A stretch of DNA of 64,000 nucleotides from GCA-2737665 sp046335555 (GCA_046335555.1 JBKDHA010000169.1:12163-76162); one strand, 5' to 3'. Positions 1 through 8,470 are shown, counted from the stretch's first letter. The notes: a model not told the origin generated them from the sequence alone. A program made the numbers and translations.

Positions 1-812
1 GATTTTAATGCTTCGGCCACTGCCAGCGAATCGGTTCCGCTGCGGGCGGTATCAAGATCGTGACCAGAAATTAAGCGCGTTACTAATGCTTTGCGAAAAG
101 CGATGGTATCGTCTTCAATTTTTGGAAGCACTTCCCATTGTGTTTTTTCAAACTCGCGGCGGAAGCCGGGAATGAATGCCCGCAGAGCTTTGTACTCTGC
201 CATTTGTGGCTCAAGTGCTGCAAATGTTGCGCCCGACGATTTTTGTTTCAGCGCACTTTCAAGAACAGCCGCCAGATTCGTATCAAGAACATCAGCACGC
301 CAAACCCGCGTTTCGGCTGAGTCGTTTTCCATGCGTCCAACTGAAACATGCACAGCGAAATTGAAAAACGCATCACTCAGCAAAAGTTCGCTGTGTGAAA
401 GCTTGTTCACATTGTAGTCTTCGGTTTTTGCATCAAGCGCCATGCGCGAAAGACTGTCTATTAAAGCCGCATGATAATCAGACGGAATAAGTCCCCAGTT
501 TTCGGCATTCAGCAAAATACTCCGCATCGAATCACCGGCCGGGGTAAGCTTTCCTGCTTTTGTCCATACCGGCTCGTAACCACGATTACTATAAAACGCT
601 TTAATTAATCCGGGCGTTGTTATTGTATCGCCGTCGAGCGGAACAGTTCCGTTATCCGAAAACTTTGAGACGTGTGTGCTGAGGTATTCTTTTACCAATT
701 CAGTAACACGCTCAGGATCATCTTCGATAACCTGTTGCTCATTGTTTGAAATAGGGTCAGAACTGCATGATTGTAAAATCAGAAGCAGTGCAAGGGGGAA
801 TATAGTTTTCAT
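1..812 (-). CDS. L,D-transpeptidase family protein (YcbB-like), 3' end cut by the window edge
   Basis: I read this by translating the minus strand from the ATG at 812; the frame stays open for 270 codons to base 3, so the C-terminus lies outside the window. The first 17 residues are a lipoprotein signal ending in a lipobox (LQSC). Around residues 65-85 the sequence has FYSNRGYEPVW, the hallmark of the scaffold domain of YcbB-type L,D-transpeptidases, which form 3-3 cross-links in peptidoglycan. The catalytic YkuD domain with its Cys would be beyond the edge, so activity cannot be judged. The helical middle part fits the same scaffold. A TACTTTTG element lies 17-24 nt upstream of the ATG. Confidence 0.72.
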   Translation of the reverse strand, partial: MKTIFPLALLLILQSCSSDPISNNEQQVIEDDPERVTELVKEYLSTHVSKFSDNGTVPLDGDTITTPGLIKAFYSNRGYEPVWTKAGKLTPAGDSMRSILLNAENWGLIPSDYHAALIDSLSRMALDAKTEDYNVNKLSHSELLLSDAFFNFAVHVSVGRMENDSAETRVWRADVLDTNLAAVLESALKQKSSGATFAALEPQMAEYKALRAFIPGFRREFEKTQWEVLPKIEDDTIAFRKALVTRLISGHDLDTARSGTDSLAVAEALK

Positions 813-828
813 GTAGTATGTGCCGGTA

Positions 829-836
829 CAAAAGTA
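829..836 (-). promoter_or_regulatory. -7 element (TAnnTTTG) of the L,D-transpeptidase gene
   Basis: On the minus strand the sequence reads TACTTTTG, matching the Bacteroidota -7 consensus TAnnTTTG. It lies 16 nt before the ATG at 812, giving a short leader. Confidence 0.5.
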
Positions 837-1024
837 GGTAAAAACGTTGCCCGGTTAACTACCAATTTATGCGCCAGTTTTAGATGTCTGTTTTCGTATC
901 TGAACGTATAATTTTATCAGTAACAATGATTTAGGTGTAAAGAGGTGGTAGTTAAGTAGTTGTTTATTAGGTAATTACTTCTGTATTGGTAATATATCCC
1001 CGATTCTGAGGATCGGTATTGGTA

Positions 1025-1064
1025 CAAAAAAAGACTGCCTCAATGTTATGAGACAGTCTCTTTT
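1025..1064 (-). terminator. Rho-independent terminator after the T9SS protein gene
   Basis: An 11-bp stem (AGACTGCCTCA against TGAGACAGTCT, one mismatch, loop atgtta) lies just past the stop codon at 1087. It is followed on the minus strand by a run of T (bases 1025-1032 complemented). A shorter T run on the other side could make it work both ways. Confidence 0.75.
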
Positions 1065-1086
1065 AAGGATATACAGTTAGAAAAGG

Positions 1087-2007
1087 TTAGTGGCTGACGT
1101 TGAATTTACCGCGGTTCAGCACTTCTTTTTCTTCGTTAAGAATGGTGTAGTTGTAAACACCTGCAGCAAAATTCCAGGCAGCTGCATTTACTTCGCCATT
1201 CTCAAAGGTGTAGCGGGCTACTTCGCGGCCAGTCATGTCGTAAACAACAGCCTGACGCGCTGCAGGGTTGTTTGTGCGGATGGTAGTGAATTCTGAGGCA
1301 GGATTCGGGAACACGCTTACGCCGTTCATCGCCATAGGTTCGTTAACACCAACCCAGCCGGTGATTGAAATATCATCCACAAACATTGAGCTGTTTACAT
1401 GCGGGAACACATCATCGGTTGCAGAGCATGCAATTACAAACGAGTCGGGCTGTACACTAGCAAAAGCCGGATCATAAATAAACGGCATATTGTAAAGTGT
1501 CCAGTTGGTTACTGTGGTGGCAATAATGTTACCGGCAACGCCAATGGTATCACGGCTTGTTCCATTCCAGCGGGTAAGTGCTGCATAGAAAAAGCAGGAA
1601 TCGCCGAGCGGTGATGGGGTATAACGCATGTAAGCAGAAATGCTGGCCGGACGCGCTGTGTAGGCAAAGCCGGGGAAAATGCCGGTATTGGGGAAAATTG
1701 AAATGGTACCGGTTAGTGCAATACCAATAGTATCCGGAATATCCGCCGGTGCAGGATTGCTGGTGAGTGCTGTACTGGTAATACGCATACAGTACATGCC
1801 ACCATGCGGATTTGTTGATTCGCGGAAAACCGTTACCGGATTACCGCCAAACAAAGAATTTGATAAAATATTTACCGTAGCCCAGCCCTGAGGGTCATTA
1901 TAGCCAGACTGGCTGCTCCACGATTCGAAATCCATTGTAGGCATTTGAGCCATAGCTGCTGTGCCAACTAACGAGGCAGCAAGAAGAGAAAGTAATTTAT
2001 GTTTCAT
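1087..2007 (-). CDS. secreted protein with T9SS type A C-terminal sorting domain
   Basis: The chosen ATG (2007) opens a clear Sec signal peptide (MKHKLLSLLAASLVGTAAMAQ); the longer reading frame begins 27 codons earlier but would bury this signal. The product has 306 residues. The middle (about 25-215) resembles the PCMD/jelly-roll type carbohydrate-binding modules common in Bacteroidota surface proteins, but I cannot name a ligand. The last 80 residues (from VSVFPNPASE, then VYDMTGREV and AAGVYNYTI) are a typical type A sorting domain that directs export by the type IX secretion system and release or anchoring at the surface. A terminator follows at 1025-1064. Confidence 0.85.
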   Translation of the reverse strand: MKHKLLSLLAASLVGTAAMAQMPTMDFESWSSQSGYNDPQGWATVNILSNSLFGGNPVTVFRESTNPHGGMYCMRITSTALTSNPAPADIPDTIGIALTGTISIFPNTGIFPGFAYTARPASISAYMRYTPSPLGDSCFFYAALTRWNGTSRDTIGVAGNIIATTVTNWTLYNMPFIYDPAFASVQPDSFVIACSATDDVFPHVNSSMFVDDISITGWVGVNEPMAMNGVSVFPNPASEFTTIRTNNPAARQAVVYDMTGREVARYTFENGEVNAAAWNFAAGVYNYTILNEEKEVLNRGKFNVSH

Positions 2008-2115
2008 TGTCAGAAAAATAGGTCTTTGTTTAAATTGACTAAAGCAAATATAAGCATTAAGACGGCGGAGCATTACTAAAAAATACACCGGTTCTTACGT
2101 TTTCATCAGCCCTGA

Positions 2116-3975
2116 TTATACAAATGCCTGCATATCATAGAGCTTGCGGTAGGCTCCCTTTTTCTCTAATAAAGCCTGGTGACTTCCGCGTTCAATAATT
2201 TCGCCGTGTTGCATCACTACAATCTCATCGGCATGCTGAATTGTGCTCAAACGGTGAGCAATGATAAGGGATGTGCGGTTGCGCATGAGGTTATTGAGGG
2301 CATCCTGCACCAACCGCTCCGAACTTGTGTCGAGTGCTGATGTGGCTTCGTCGAGAATGAGCAGCGGCGGGTTTTTGAGCACAGCTCTGGCAATGGCAAT
2401 ACGCTGCCGCTGGCCGCCCGACATCTTACCTCCGCGGTCGCCGATATTGGTTTGATAGCCGTCGGGCATGGCGGTGATAAAGTCGTGGGCATTGGCTACT
2501 CGGGCTGCTGCTTCAACTTCTTCCTGTGTTGCTCCGTCAACGCCGAAAGCAATGTTGTTGAACACAGTATCGTTGAACAAAATTGATTCCTGCGATACAA
2601 TGCCCATCTGCGCACGCAAATCGTGCAGGCGGAAATTTCGAATGTTTACACCGTCTATCAGTACTTCGCCTTCGGTTACATCGTAGAAACGCGGAAGTAA
2701 ATCGGCCAGCGTAGTTTTGCCGGAGCCCGACTGTCCGACAAGCGCAATTGTTTTGCCTTTCTGCACTGTAAGATTAATATTGCGCAGGGCATAACCATCA
2801 TCGCCGCGGGTGTATGCAAACGAAACATTTTTGTATTCAATGGCATTGCTGAAACTCGTTAGCGGCGCTGGTTGCGGTGCATCCGAAATTGTTTCTTCGG
2901 CATCAAGCACAGCATTAATGCGGTCGGCAGAAGCAAGACCTTTCTGCACATTGTTGTAAGCTTGTGAAAACTGACGAACAGGTGTAATGAGTTGCGAAAA
3001 AACAACCACGTAGCCAAAGAATTGTGCAGCAGGCAGTGTGCCATCGCCATACAACACCAGACGACCTCCGTAGTACATGATTACTGTCATTACAATCACA
3101 ATCAGGAACTCGCTCATGGGAGAAGCCAGATCTACACGGCGGTAATTGCGCACCATAATGCGGGTATATTCTTCGTTTTCTTTCCGGAAGCGGTCGCTCA
3201 CTTTTTTGCCGGCATTAAAGCCTTTGATGATGCGCAAACCGCCAAGCATTTCATCCATAAGCGAAAGCAGCAGTCCTAGTTTGGCTTTGGCTTTATGCGA
3301 AGTTTTGCGAAGACTTTTAGAAACTATAGCCAGTAAACCGCCAACCACAGGCGTTGCAGCAAGCACAAACAGTGTAAGTTCCGGACTTGCCAAAATCAGA
3401 TAAATCAGAAAGCCGAGAATGGTTACCGGTTCGCGAAAAATCATTTCAAGCGAACTCATGATACTCCATTCAATTTCCTGCACATCGGCAGTCATACGGC
3501 TTATCAGATCGCCTTTGCGTTCGTTGCTGTAATAACTCAGCGGCAAACGCAGGGCTTTGTCGTACATTTTATTTCGCAGATCGCGCACAACACCGTTGCG
3601 AATTGTAGCCAGCGAATACATGGCCAAGTAACGAAATACGCTTTTGAAAAAGATGAAAATTACAGCCGCAATACATATAAAAATGAGTGCCTGCATTTTG
3701 GCTGCACTCATATCAGGGGCCGATGTAATGTAATCGGCAAGCTCATAGTTGATGCGGGCTACAAGGCTTTTAGGTGAGGTTACTTCTACAACTCCCGCTG
3801 CGGCAACTTCACGCAAACGCTCATCGCCACCCTGAAACAAAAGATCCAGCAGCGGCATTACTGTTAACAGCGAAAGCAGGTTGAATATTACTGAAAGTAT
3901 ATTGAAGAAAATATTCATACCGGCATTGCGCCAGTAGCCATCAACATATTTCAGTACTCCGAAAAATTTTCTCAT
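2116..3975 (-). CDS. ABC exporter, MsbA/LmrA-like half transporter
   Basis: A 619-residue ABC half transporter with the membrane domain first and the nucleotide-binding domain last. Six hydrophobic segments occupy roughly residues 15-310. The ATPase domain has Walker A GQSGSGKTT (about 400), signature SGGQRQR (about 505), Walker B LLILDEATSALD (about 530) and the switch His in IIAHRLS. It would act as a homodimer in the inner membrane; lipid A or another lipid is the usual substrate of this branch, which is inference here. The start at 3975 is preferred to the in-frame ATG at 3984 because a TATCTTTG promoter element occupies 3982-3989. Confidence 0.9.
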   Translation of the reverse strand: MRKFFGVLKYVDGYWRNAGMNIFFNILSVIFNLLSLLTVMPLLDLLFQGGDERLREVAAAGVVEVTSPKSLVARINYELADYITSAPDMSAAKMQALIFICIAAVIFIFFKSVFRYLAMYSLATIRNGVVRDLRNKMYDKALRLPLSYYSNERKGDLISRMTADVQEIEWSIMSSLEMIFREPVTILGFLIYLILASPELTLFVLAATPVVGGLLAIVSKSLRKTSHKAKAKLGLLLSLMDEMLGGLRIIKGFNAGKKVSDRFRKENEEYTRIMVRNYRRVDLASPMSEFLIVIVMTVIMYYGGRLVLYGDGTLPAAQFFGYVVVFSQLITPVRQFSQAYNNVQKGLASADRINAVLDAEETISDAPQPAPLTSFSNAIEYKNVSFAYTRGDDGYALRNINLTVQKGKTIALVGQSGSGKTTLADLLPRFYDVTEGEVLIDGVNIRNFRLHDLRAQMGIVSQESILFNDTVFNNIAFGVDGATQEEVEAAARVANAHDFITAMPDGYQTNIGDRGGKMSGGQRQRIAIARAVLKNPPLLILDEATSALDTSSERLVQDALNNLMRNRTSLIIAHRLSTIQHADEIVVMQHGEIIERGSHQALLEKKGAYRKLYDMQAFV

Positions 3976-3981
3976 TGAGGG

Positions 3982-3989
3982 CAAAGATA
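3982..3989 (-). promoter_or_regulatory. -7 element 6 nt before the ABC exporter ATG
   Basis: The minus strand reads TATCTTTG, then 6 nt, then ATG at 3975. Transcription starting a few bases after the -7 box would give an almost leaderless mRNA, and this decides the start codon. Confidence 0.55.
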
Positions 3990-4001
3990 ATCGGAATGCA
4001 T

Positions 4002-4024
4002 GTGGCTTCGACAGGCTCAGCCAC
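4002..4024 (+). repeat. hairpin repeat family copy H1 (loop TCGACAGGCTC)
   Basis: A 6-bp stem GTGGCT/AGCCAC encloses the 11-nt loop TCGACAGGCTC. The same loop, or its reverse complement, recurs in hairpins at 4208-4240, 18479-18505 and 19916-19950, each with different stem arms. This copy runs directly into the tandem array at 4021. Confidence 0.8.
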
Positions 4025-4190
4025 CTGCGAGATTTTTGTTTTTATCCACCTGCGAGATTTTTGTTTTTATCCACCTGCGAGATTTTTGTTTTTATCCACC
4101 TGCGAGATTTTTGTTTTTATCCACCCTGGAGATTTTAGTTTTTATTCACCCTGGAGATTTTTTTTATCCACCCTGGAGATGTTTATTTAT
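4021..4190 (+). repeat. tandem array of seven ~25-bp units
   Basis: Four perfect 25-bp copies of CCACCTGCGAGATTTTTGTT+TTTAT start at 4021, 4046, 4071 and 4096. They are followed by three degenerate copies (about 22-26 bp) beginning CCACCCTGGAG or TCACCCTGGAG at about 4121, 4146 and 4168. The unit length is not a multiple of three and no spacers are present, so it is neither a protein repeat nor a CRISPR. It lies between two hairpins of the GAGCCTGTCGA family. Identity of the first four units implies recent expansion. Confidence 0.9.
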
Positions 4191-4207
4191 CTAGCTTCCA
4201 GAACGCA

Positions 4208-4240
4208 TATCGGTGGCTGAGCCTGTCGAAGCCACCGATA
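4208..4240 (+). repeat. hairpin repeat family copy H2 (loop GAGCCTGTCGA)
   Basis: A perfect 11-bp stem (TATCGGTGGCT against AGCCACCGATA) surrounds the 11-nt loop GAGCCTGTCGA. It is in inverted orientation to H1, so the two copies bracket the tandem array. Confidence 0.85.
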
Positions 4241-4252
4241 CGCACACAAAAT

Positions 4253-4300
4253 CTACTTCTTCTGCTGATCAGATGCCGGCACTTGTTTTGTGTCAGTTTA
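4253..4300 (-). pseudogene. remnant of the 3' end of the LEA-2 lipoprotein gene
   Basis: On the minus strand this stretch encodes KQVPASDQQKK followed by a stop, in the same strand and frame as the C-terminus of the lipoprotein at 6471-6956 (QEQVPASDQQKK, stop). The nucleotide match covers about 45 bp at roughly 80 percent. Several differences are synonymous (GTG/GTT, AAG/AAA, TAG/TGA stop), so the two ends look like diverged alleles of one gene end rather than a fresh target-site duplication. It marks the left border of the HEPN-BRO island, whose right border is the intact gene end at 6471. Confidence 0.7.
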
Positions 4301-4450
4301 AATAGAATTAGAATGAATCTTTTTAAGCCAGAAAGTGGCTGATCTGTTTATTTTATGTGTTGTTAGTCAGTGTTTTATTTGTTCTAAGTGGCGTTTTTTT
4401 AGTTTGTTGGGTATATTCGAAATAAATTGAAAGAAATCAAAGTGATTTAT

Positions 4451-5527
4451 ATGAATAGGAAAATCTATAGAAGTATTATCTTTAGTAAATCACAACTCAA
4501 AACGCAATTAAAATTTGGTGATTATTTCCAGATTTATCCTTGTGATTTTAAAAAAGCTCCAGCTTCTCCATACTGTAGTGATTTTCCATTGGTGATTGAA
4601 TATTATGTTGATGAAGTGCCTGAAGTGAAACTTCCTGATGAGTTACAAGAATTATCGACATGGGTTCATGAAAGTACTCAAAAAATTAATCAGTTAAATC
4701 GACTATTGCGATTATTGTCGGTATTGACAAATCATAGATTTTTTATCATCGAAGAAAGTGGATATAAATGGGGTAAGGCTTTACCTGATCTTAAATTAAA
4801 CGAAAATGAGAAAGAAGCCTTTAATAGTTCATCAAGTCAGACATTTTCACCTGGGTTTTACTATCCGAGTATTGCGGATGATTTATGCATTACCGATTTT
4901 TCAGAGCAAAAATTTCCGGTTGCTGTGTTGATTGAGCATACTAAATATTATCGACGTGTTCCAAGTGATGATAGAGACATAGATATAAATTTCCCGAACA
5001 CAATTTATCAATCCGTTGACAAGTATTTTAGTTTAGATAATAATCGAAAAAAAGTTGCAAATTCTGTCAATCATCTTATTTGTAATGGCATAGAAATTAA
5101 AGACAAGATGAAGAGTTTGTCGTTCCTATCCTTTGTTTCGGCTATTGAAACAATCGTGAATTATGAATTTAAAAAGAAAAATGATGTAATAGAGTTTGAG
5201 TGTAATGACTGTCAAACAATAAAAACATCACAATTCACTTGTCCCAAATGTCAAAGACCAATTTGGGGAGTTAAAACGAAATTCAAAGAGTTTTTGAAAA
5301 CTTACGTTTCAGGCACACCTAAATCAATAGAAAAGTATAATAAAATCTATAACCTTAGGTCAAAAATTGTTCATGCAGGTGTGTTGCTTTTAGGAGATGA
5401 GGAAATTGACTGGGGAGAATCATTAAATACGAATGAGCAATACACAACTTATTATGAGTCAATGCAACTTGCAAGGGAAAGTTTATCTAATTGGTTACTT
5501 AAAGGAGCAAATAATATATCGGTTTGA
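4451..5527 (+). CDS. HEPN-domain protein with zinc ribbon, probable accessory/defence RNase
   Basis: A 358-residue protein with no signal peptide, visibly more AT-rich than its neighbours. Near the C-terminus it has RSKIVH (R303, H308), the Rx4H signature of HEPN ribonucleases, within the NLRSKIVHAG context seen in ApeA-type HEPN proteins. Just before it is a zinc ribbon with two CxxC knuckles (C251/C254 and C264/C267). The N-terminal 240 residues are not recognised. I start at the ATG at 4451; the frame also allows a TTG at 4427. HEPN proteins often act in phage defence by cutting RNA. That role is inference, supported by the island context and the BRO-like neighbour 69 bp downstream. Confidence 0.6.
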   Translation: MNRKIYRSIIFSKSQLKTQLKFGDYFQIYPCDFKKAPASPYCSDFPLVIEYYVDEVPEVKLPDELQELSTWVHESTQKINQLNRLLRLLSVLTNHRFFIIEESGYKWGKALPDLKLNENEKEAFNSSSSQTFSPGFYYPSIADDLCITDFSEQKFPVAVLIEHTKYYRRVPSDDRDIDINFPNTIYQSVDKYFSLDNNRKKVANSVNHLICNGIEIKDKMKSLSFLSFVSAIETIVNYEFKKKNDVIEFECNDCQTIKTSQFTCPKCQRPIWGVKTKFKEFLKTYVSGTPKSIEKYNKIYNLRSKIVHAGVLLLGDEEIDWGESLNTNEQYTTYYESMQLARESLSNWLLKGANNISV

Positions 5528-5596
5528 ACAGCTTTTGAGTTATATGACACCAAAGCTTTTCATTTACTGATAGAGTTTGACTTAAAAAGAAAAAGT

Positions 5597-6433
5597 ATGA
5601 ATGCGATTAAATTATTTGAAAGCAAACAAATCAGAACAGTTTGGAACGAATCAGACCAGAAATGGTATTTCGTGGTTGCTGATGTTGTGAGTGTTCTAAC
5701 CGATACACCTAATCCGGTGGATTACATTAAAAAAATGCGCAAAAGAGACGAGCAGCTTTCTCAAGGGTGGGGACAACTTGTCACCCCCCTTTCTGTAAGT
5801 ACTGCCGGTGGTAAACAGAAACTGAATTGTGCTCATGCTCAAGGTCTTTTAAGAATCATTCAATCTATTCCGTCACCCAAAGCAGAGCCATTTAAACTTT
5901 GGCTGGCACAAGTTGGTGCTGACCGGTTAGATGAAATTGAGAACCCGGAACTGGCTACGCAACGAACCAGAGAATTATATAAACTTAAAGGCTATTCCGA
6001 TGCCTGGATAGAAAAACGAATGCGGAGTATAGCCATTCGTGAAGAACTGACAGAAGAATGGAAAAACAGGGGAGTTAAAGAACAAATAGAATATGCAATA
6101 CTGACCGCTGAAATTTCGAAAGCAACATTTGGTTTGACTCCTTCTGAGTATAAGAAAGTAAAAGGATTGAAGGCTGAAAATCTCCGAGATCACATGAATG
6201 ATCTTGAACTGATTTTTTCAATGTTGGGTGAAGCCTCTACAACCGCTATTGTTAAAACAAGAAATCCCAAAGGATTTACCGAAAATCGAATAGCTGCCAA
6301 GCAAGGCGGATCGGTTGCCGGAAAAGCAAGGCGAGATCTTGAAATAAAAACTGGGCAAAAAGTGATAACCACCGAAAATTACCTGCCCGAACCAAAGCAG
6401 AAAAAAGCCATTAAAAAAGGCAAGAAGAAATAA
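5597..6433 (+). CDS. BRO family / phage antirepressor-like protein
   Basis: 278 residues. The N-terminal ~110 residues are a Bro-N domain (IRTVWNESDQKWYFVVADVV, then a DTPNP..YI..M segment and the KLNCAHAQGLLRIIQ core), a DNA-binding module found in phage antirepressors and in DinD-like proteins. The following helical region with ELYKLKGYSDAWIEKR and the middle REELTEEWKNRG motif match the chromosomal BRO/DinD group. The C-terminus is strongly basic (KKAIKKGKKK), as expected for nucleic-acid binding. It sits in the same AT-rich island as the HEPN gene and on the same strand. It may regulate the island or be a leftover phage gene; the sequence does not decide between these. Confidence 0.8.
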   Translation: MNAIKLFESKQIRTVWNESDQKWYFVVADVVSVLTDTPNPVDYIKKMRKRDEQLSQGWGQLVTPLSVSTAGGKQKLNCAHAQGLLRIIQSIPSPKAEPFKLWLAQVGADRLDEIENPELATQRTRELYKLKGYSDAWIEKRMRSIAIREELTEEWKNRGVKEQIEYAILTAEISKATFGLTPSEYKKVKGLKAENLRDHMNDLELIFSMLGEASTTAIVKTRNPKGFTENRIAAKQGGSVAGKARRDLEIKTGQKVITTENYLPEPKQKKAIKKGKKK

Positions 6434-6470
6434 TCAGTTCAAAGTAAACTAGTGCAGGCAGCTCCCCAAC

Positions 6471-6956
6471 TCATTTCTTCTGCTGATCGGATGCCGGAAC
6501 TTGTTCCTGCTTCAGTTCAACCGGAATGGTTTTTCTCAGCCCCAGTGTTCCGGCCTTAATCCAGCCTTTCACTTCAACATTTGTCTGTTTCTGTGCTATA
6601 ACCTTAATAAGCGCCGGAATGCCGCGAATGACATCAGCTAATTTGGCATTCACTTTTACGCGGTAAACATCTTCTGTTTTGCGTTTGATTTTTACTTTTT
6701 CGTTTACCGAAACTTTGCCCAGCGGAACTCCGCCAATTTTGATGTCGAGTTCTGAGCCGAATAGTGTAAACGCAATGCCGTTCGGATTGTCGATTTTCAT
6801 ACCGAGGTCGAGCACTACAATGCCCTGAATCGGATCAAGCTTTAAAAACTTGATGTCTTCAATGCCTTTCGGAATAATTGGTTTCAAACCACATCCGCTG
6901 AGGATGAATACGAGCGGAAACGCAAGCAAAAGTGAAAACCGACGGAGGTTGTGCAT
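6471..6956 (-). CDS. LEA type 2 family lipoprotein
   Basis: 161 residues from the ATG at 6956, which gives a proper lipoprotein signal (MHNLRRFSLLLAFPLVFILSGC); in-frame ATGs at 6980 and 6992 would add a charged tail in front of it. The mature part (IDNPNGIAFTLFGSELDIKIGGVPLGKV) is the single beta-sandwich of the LEA-2/WHy family, periplasmic or outer-membrane anchored in bacteria. Its biochemical role is not established. The last 10 codons are duplicated 2.2 kb away at 4253-4300, on the other side of the HEPN-BRO island. Confidence 0.8.
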   Translation of the reverse strand: MHNLRRFSLLLAFPLVFILSGCGLKPIIPKGIEDIKFLKLDPIQGIVVLDLGMKIDNPNGIAFTLFGSELDIKIGGVPLGKVSVNEKVKIKRKTEDVYRVKVNAKLADVIRGIPALIKVIAQKQTNVEVKGWIKAGTLGLRKTIPVELKQEQVPASDQQKK

Positions 6957-7015
6957 GAGCTGAAGTTTATTAATGCGCATCTCTAAAAACAATTTTTATG
7001 TTTCCAGAGATGCAG

Positions 7016-7056
7016 TAAAACGAAAACCGACGCAAGATAGTACCTGCGCCGGTTTT
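7016..7056 (-). terminator. probable terminator of the M20 dipeptidase gene
   Basis: A 13-bp stem with one mismatch (GAAAACCGACGCA against TGCGCCGGTTTTC, 10-nt loop) lies 20 bp past the stop at 7077. On the minus strand it is followed by GTTTTAC, a weak T run. Confidence 0.55.
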
Positions 7057-7076
7057 CTAAATGTTAATGATTGCAA

Positions 7077-8465
7077 TTACTTCGGGTTGTTTACATAATT
7101 TTTGTAAAACAGCGGAATGGTTTCAATGCCTTTCAGGTAATTGAAAACACCATAATGCTCGTTGGGCGAGTGCAGCGCATCCGAATCAAGGCCAAATCCA
7201 AACAAAATTGAATCGAGTCCGAGCACGCTTTTGAAAAGTGCCACAATCGGAATACTGCCGCCGCCGCGGGTTGGAATTGGTTTCTTGCCGTAAGCTTCTT
7301 CCATAGCAGCACTTGCAGCACGGTAAGCAGCCGAATTAGTAGAAACCACAACCGGTTCTCCGCCGTGATGATGCGAAACTTTTACTTTAACGCCGGCCGG
7401 AGCAATTGCTTTGAAATGCTCGGCAAACTTGTTTGAAATCTCTTCCGAAGTCTGGTTCGGCACAAGACGCATCGAAATTTTCGCATAAGCTTTCGACGGA
7501 AGAACAGTTTTTGCTCCTTCGCCGGTGTAGCCACCCCAGATGCCGTTTACATCGAGCGTCGGACGTGTGCCGGTGCGCTCAATGGTGGTGTAGCCTTTTT
7601 CGCCTTGAATATCGGCAATGTCGAGATCGCGTTTGTACTCTTCGAGATCAAACGGTGCACGGTTCAGTTCGGCACGGTCTTCGGCTGAAAGATCGGTTAC
7701 ATTATCGTAAAAACCGGGAATGGTGATGTGGTTATTTTCATCGTGCAGCGAAGCAATCATTTTGCAAAGCACATTCACCGGATTGGCAACAGCACCGCCG
7801 TAAACACCTGAGTGCAGGTCGCGGTTGGGGCCGGTTACTTCCACTTCCATGTATGCAAGACCACGCAGGCCAACATCAATAGAAGGTGTATCGTTGGCAA
7901 TGATGGAGGTGTCTGAAATCAGAATCACATCGGCTTTGAGTTTCTCTTTGTGTGCACGCAGAAAATCGCCGAGGTTGGCCGATCCAACTTCTTCTTCACC
8001 TTCAATCATAAACTTCACGTTGCAGGGCAGGGTGTTGGTTTTCAGCATCACCTCAAGCGCCTTAACGTGCATGTACATCTGTCCTTTATCATCGCACGAG
8101 CCGCGGGCGAAAATAGCACCGTCAGGATGCTTATCGGTTTTGCGGATAACCGGCTCAAACGGCGGCGTAGTCCACAATTCCAGCGGATCCGGGGGCTGCA
8201 CATCGTAGTGACCGTAAACGAGCACGGTAGGCAGGTGATCGCCCATGCGCTTTTCACCATATACAATCGGATGGCCGGGAGTAGGAATGATTTCGGCACT
8301 GTCGGCACCGGCAGCGAGCAGACTGGCTTTAACAGCATCAGCAGTGCGCTGCACATCGGGCGCATATTTCGGATCAGCACTCACAGAAGGAATGCGGAGA
8401 AGCTCAAACAGTTCGTTCAGGAAACGATCTTTGTTTTGCTGGATATAATCGCTTTGCGTTGACAT
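7077..8465 (-). CDS. M20 family dipeptidase
   Basis: A 462-residue metallopeptidase of the M20/M28 fold, cytosolic (no signal). Metal and active-site landmarks are visible: YGHYDVQPPDPLELW (first His and Asp), GSCDDKGQ (bridging Asp), EGEEEVGS (catalytic Glu pair) and the C-terminal DSDALHSPNEH with its metal His. A DLHSGVYGG dimerisation-lid segment matches CNDP/DapE-like dipeptidases. It likely cleaves dipeptides in amino-acid salvage. The start at 8465 is preferred to the GTG at 8471, which overlaps the TATCTTTG promoter element. It is monocistronic, with a hairpin downstream. Confidence 0.92.
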   Translation of the reverse strand: MSTQSDYIQQNKDRFLNELFELLRIPSVSADPKYAPDVQRTADAVKASLLAAGADSAEIIPTPGHPIVYGEKRMGDHLPTVLVYGHYDVQPPDPLELWTTPPFEPVIRKTDKHPDGAIFARGSCDDKGQMYMHVKALEVMLKTNTLPCNVKFMIEGEEEVGSANLGDFLRAHKEKLKADVILISDTSIIANDTPSIDVGLRGLAYMEVEVTGPNRDLHSGVYGGAVANPVNVLCKMIASLHDENNHITIPGFYDNVTDLSAEDRAELNRAPFDLEEYKRDLDIADIQGEKGYTTIERTGTRPTLDVNGIWGGYTGEGAKTVLPSKAYAKISMRLVPNQTSEEISNKFAEHFKAIAPAGVKVKVSHHHGGEPVVVSTNSAAYRAASAAMEEAYGKKPIPTRGGGSIPIVALFKSVLGLDSILFGFGLDSDALHSPNEHYGVFNYLKGIETIPLFYKNYVNNPK

Positions 8466-8470
8466 AGGCA

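Noticed and set aside
4021..4190. Tandem 25-bp repeats considered as a CRISPR array
   Set aside because: Units follow each other directly without unique spacers, and there are no cas genes.
3975..4220. Open frames of 64 and 81 codons across the tandem array, reading as repeated RDFCFYP-like peptides
   Set aside because: The 25-bp unit shifts the frame each time, so every frame of the repeat is open by accident; no start, promoter or conserved sequence supports a protein.
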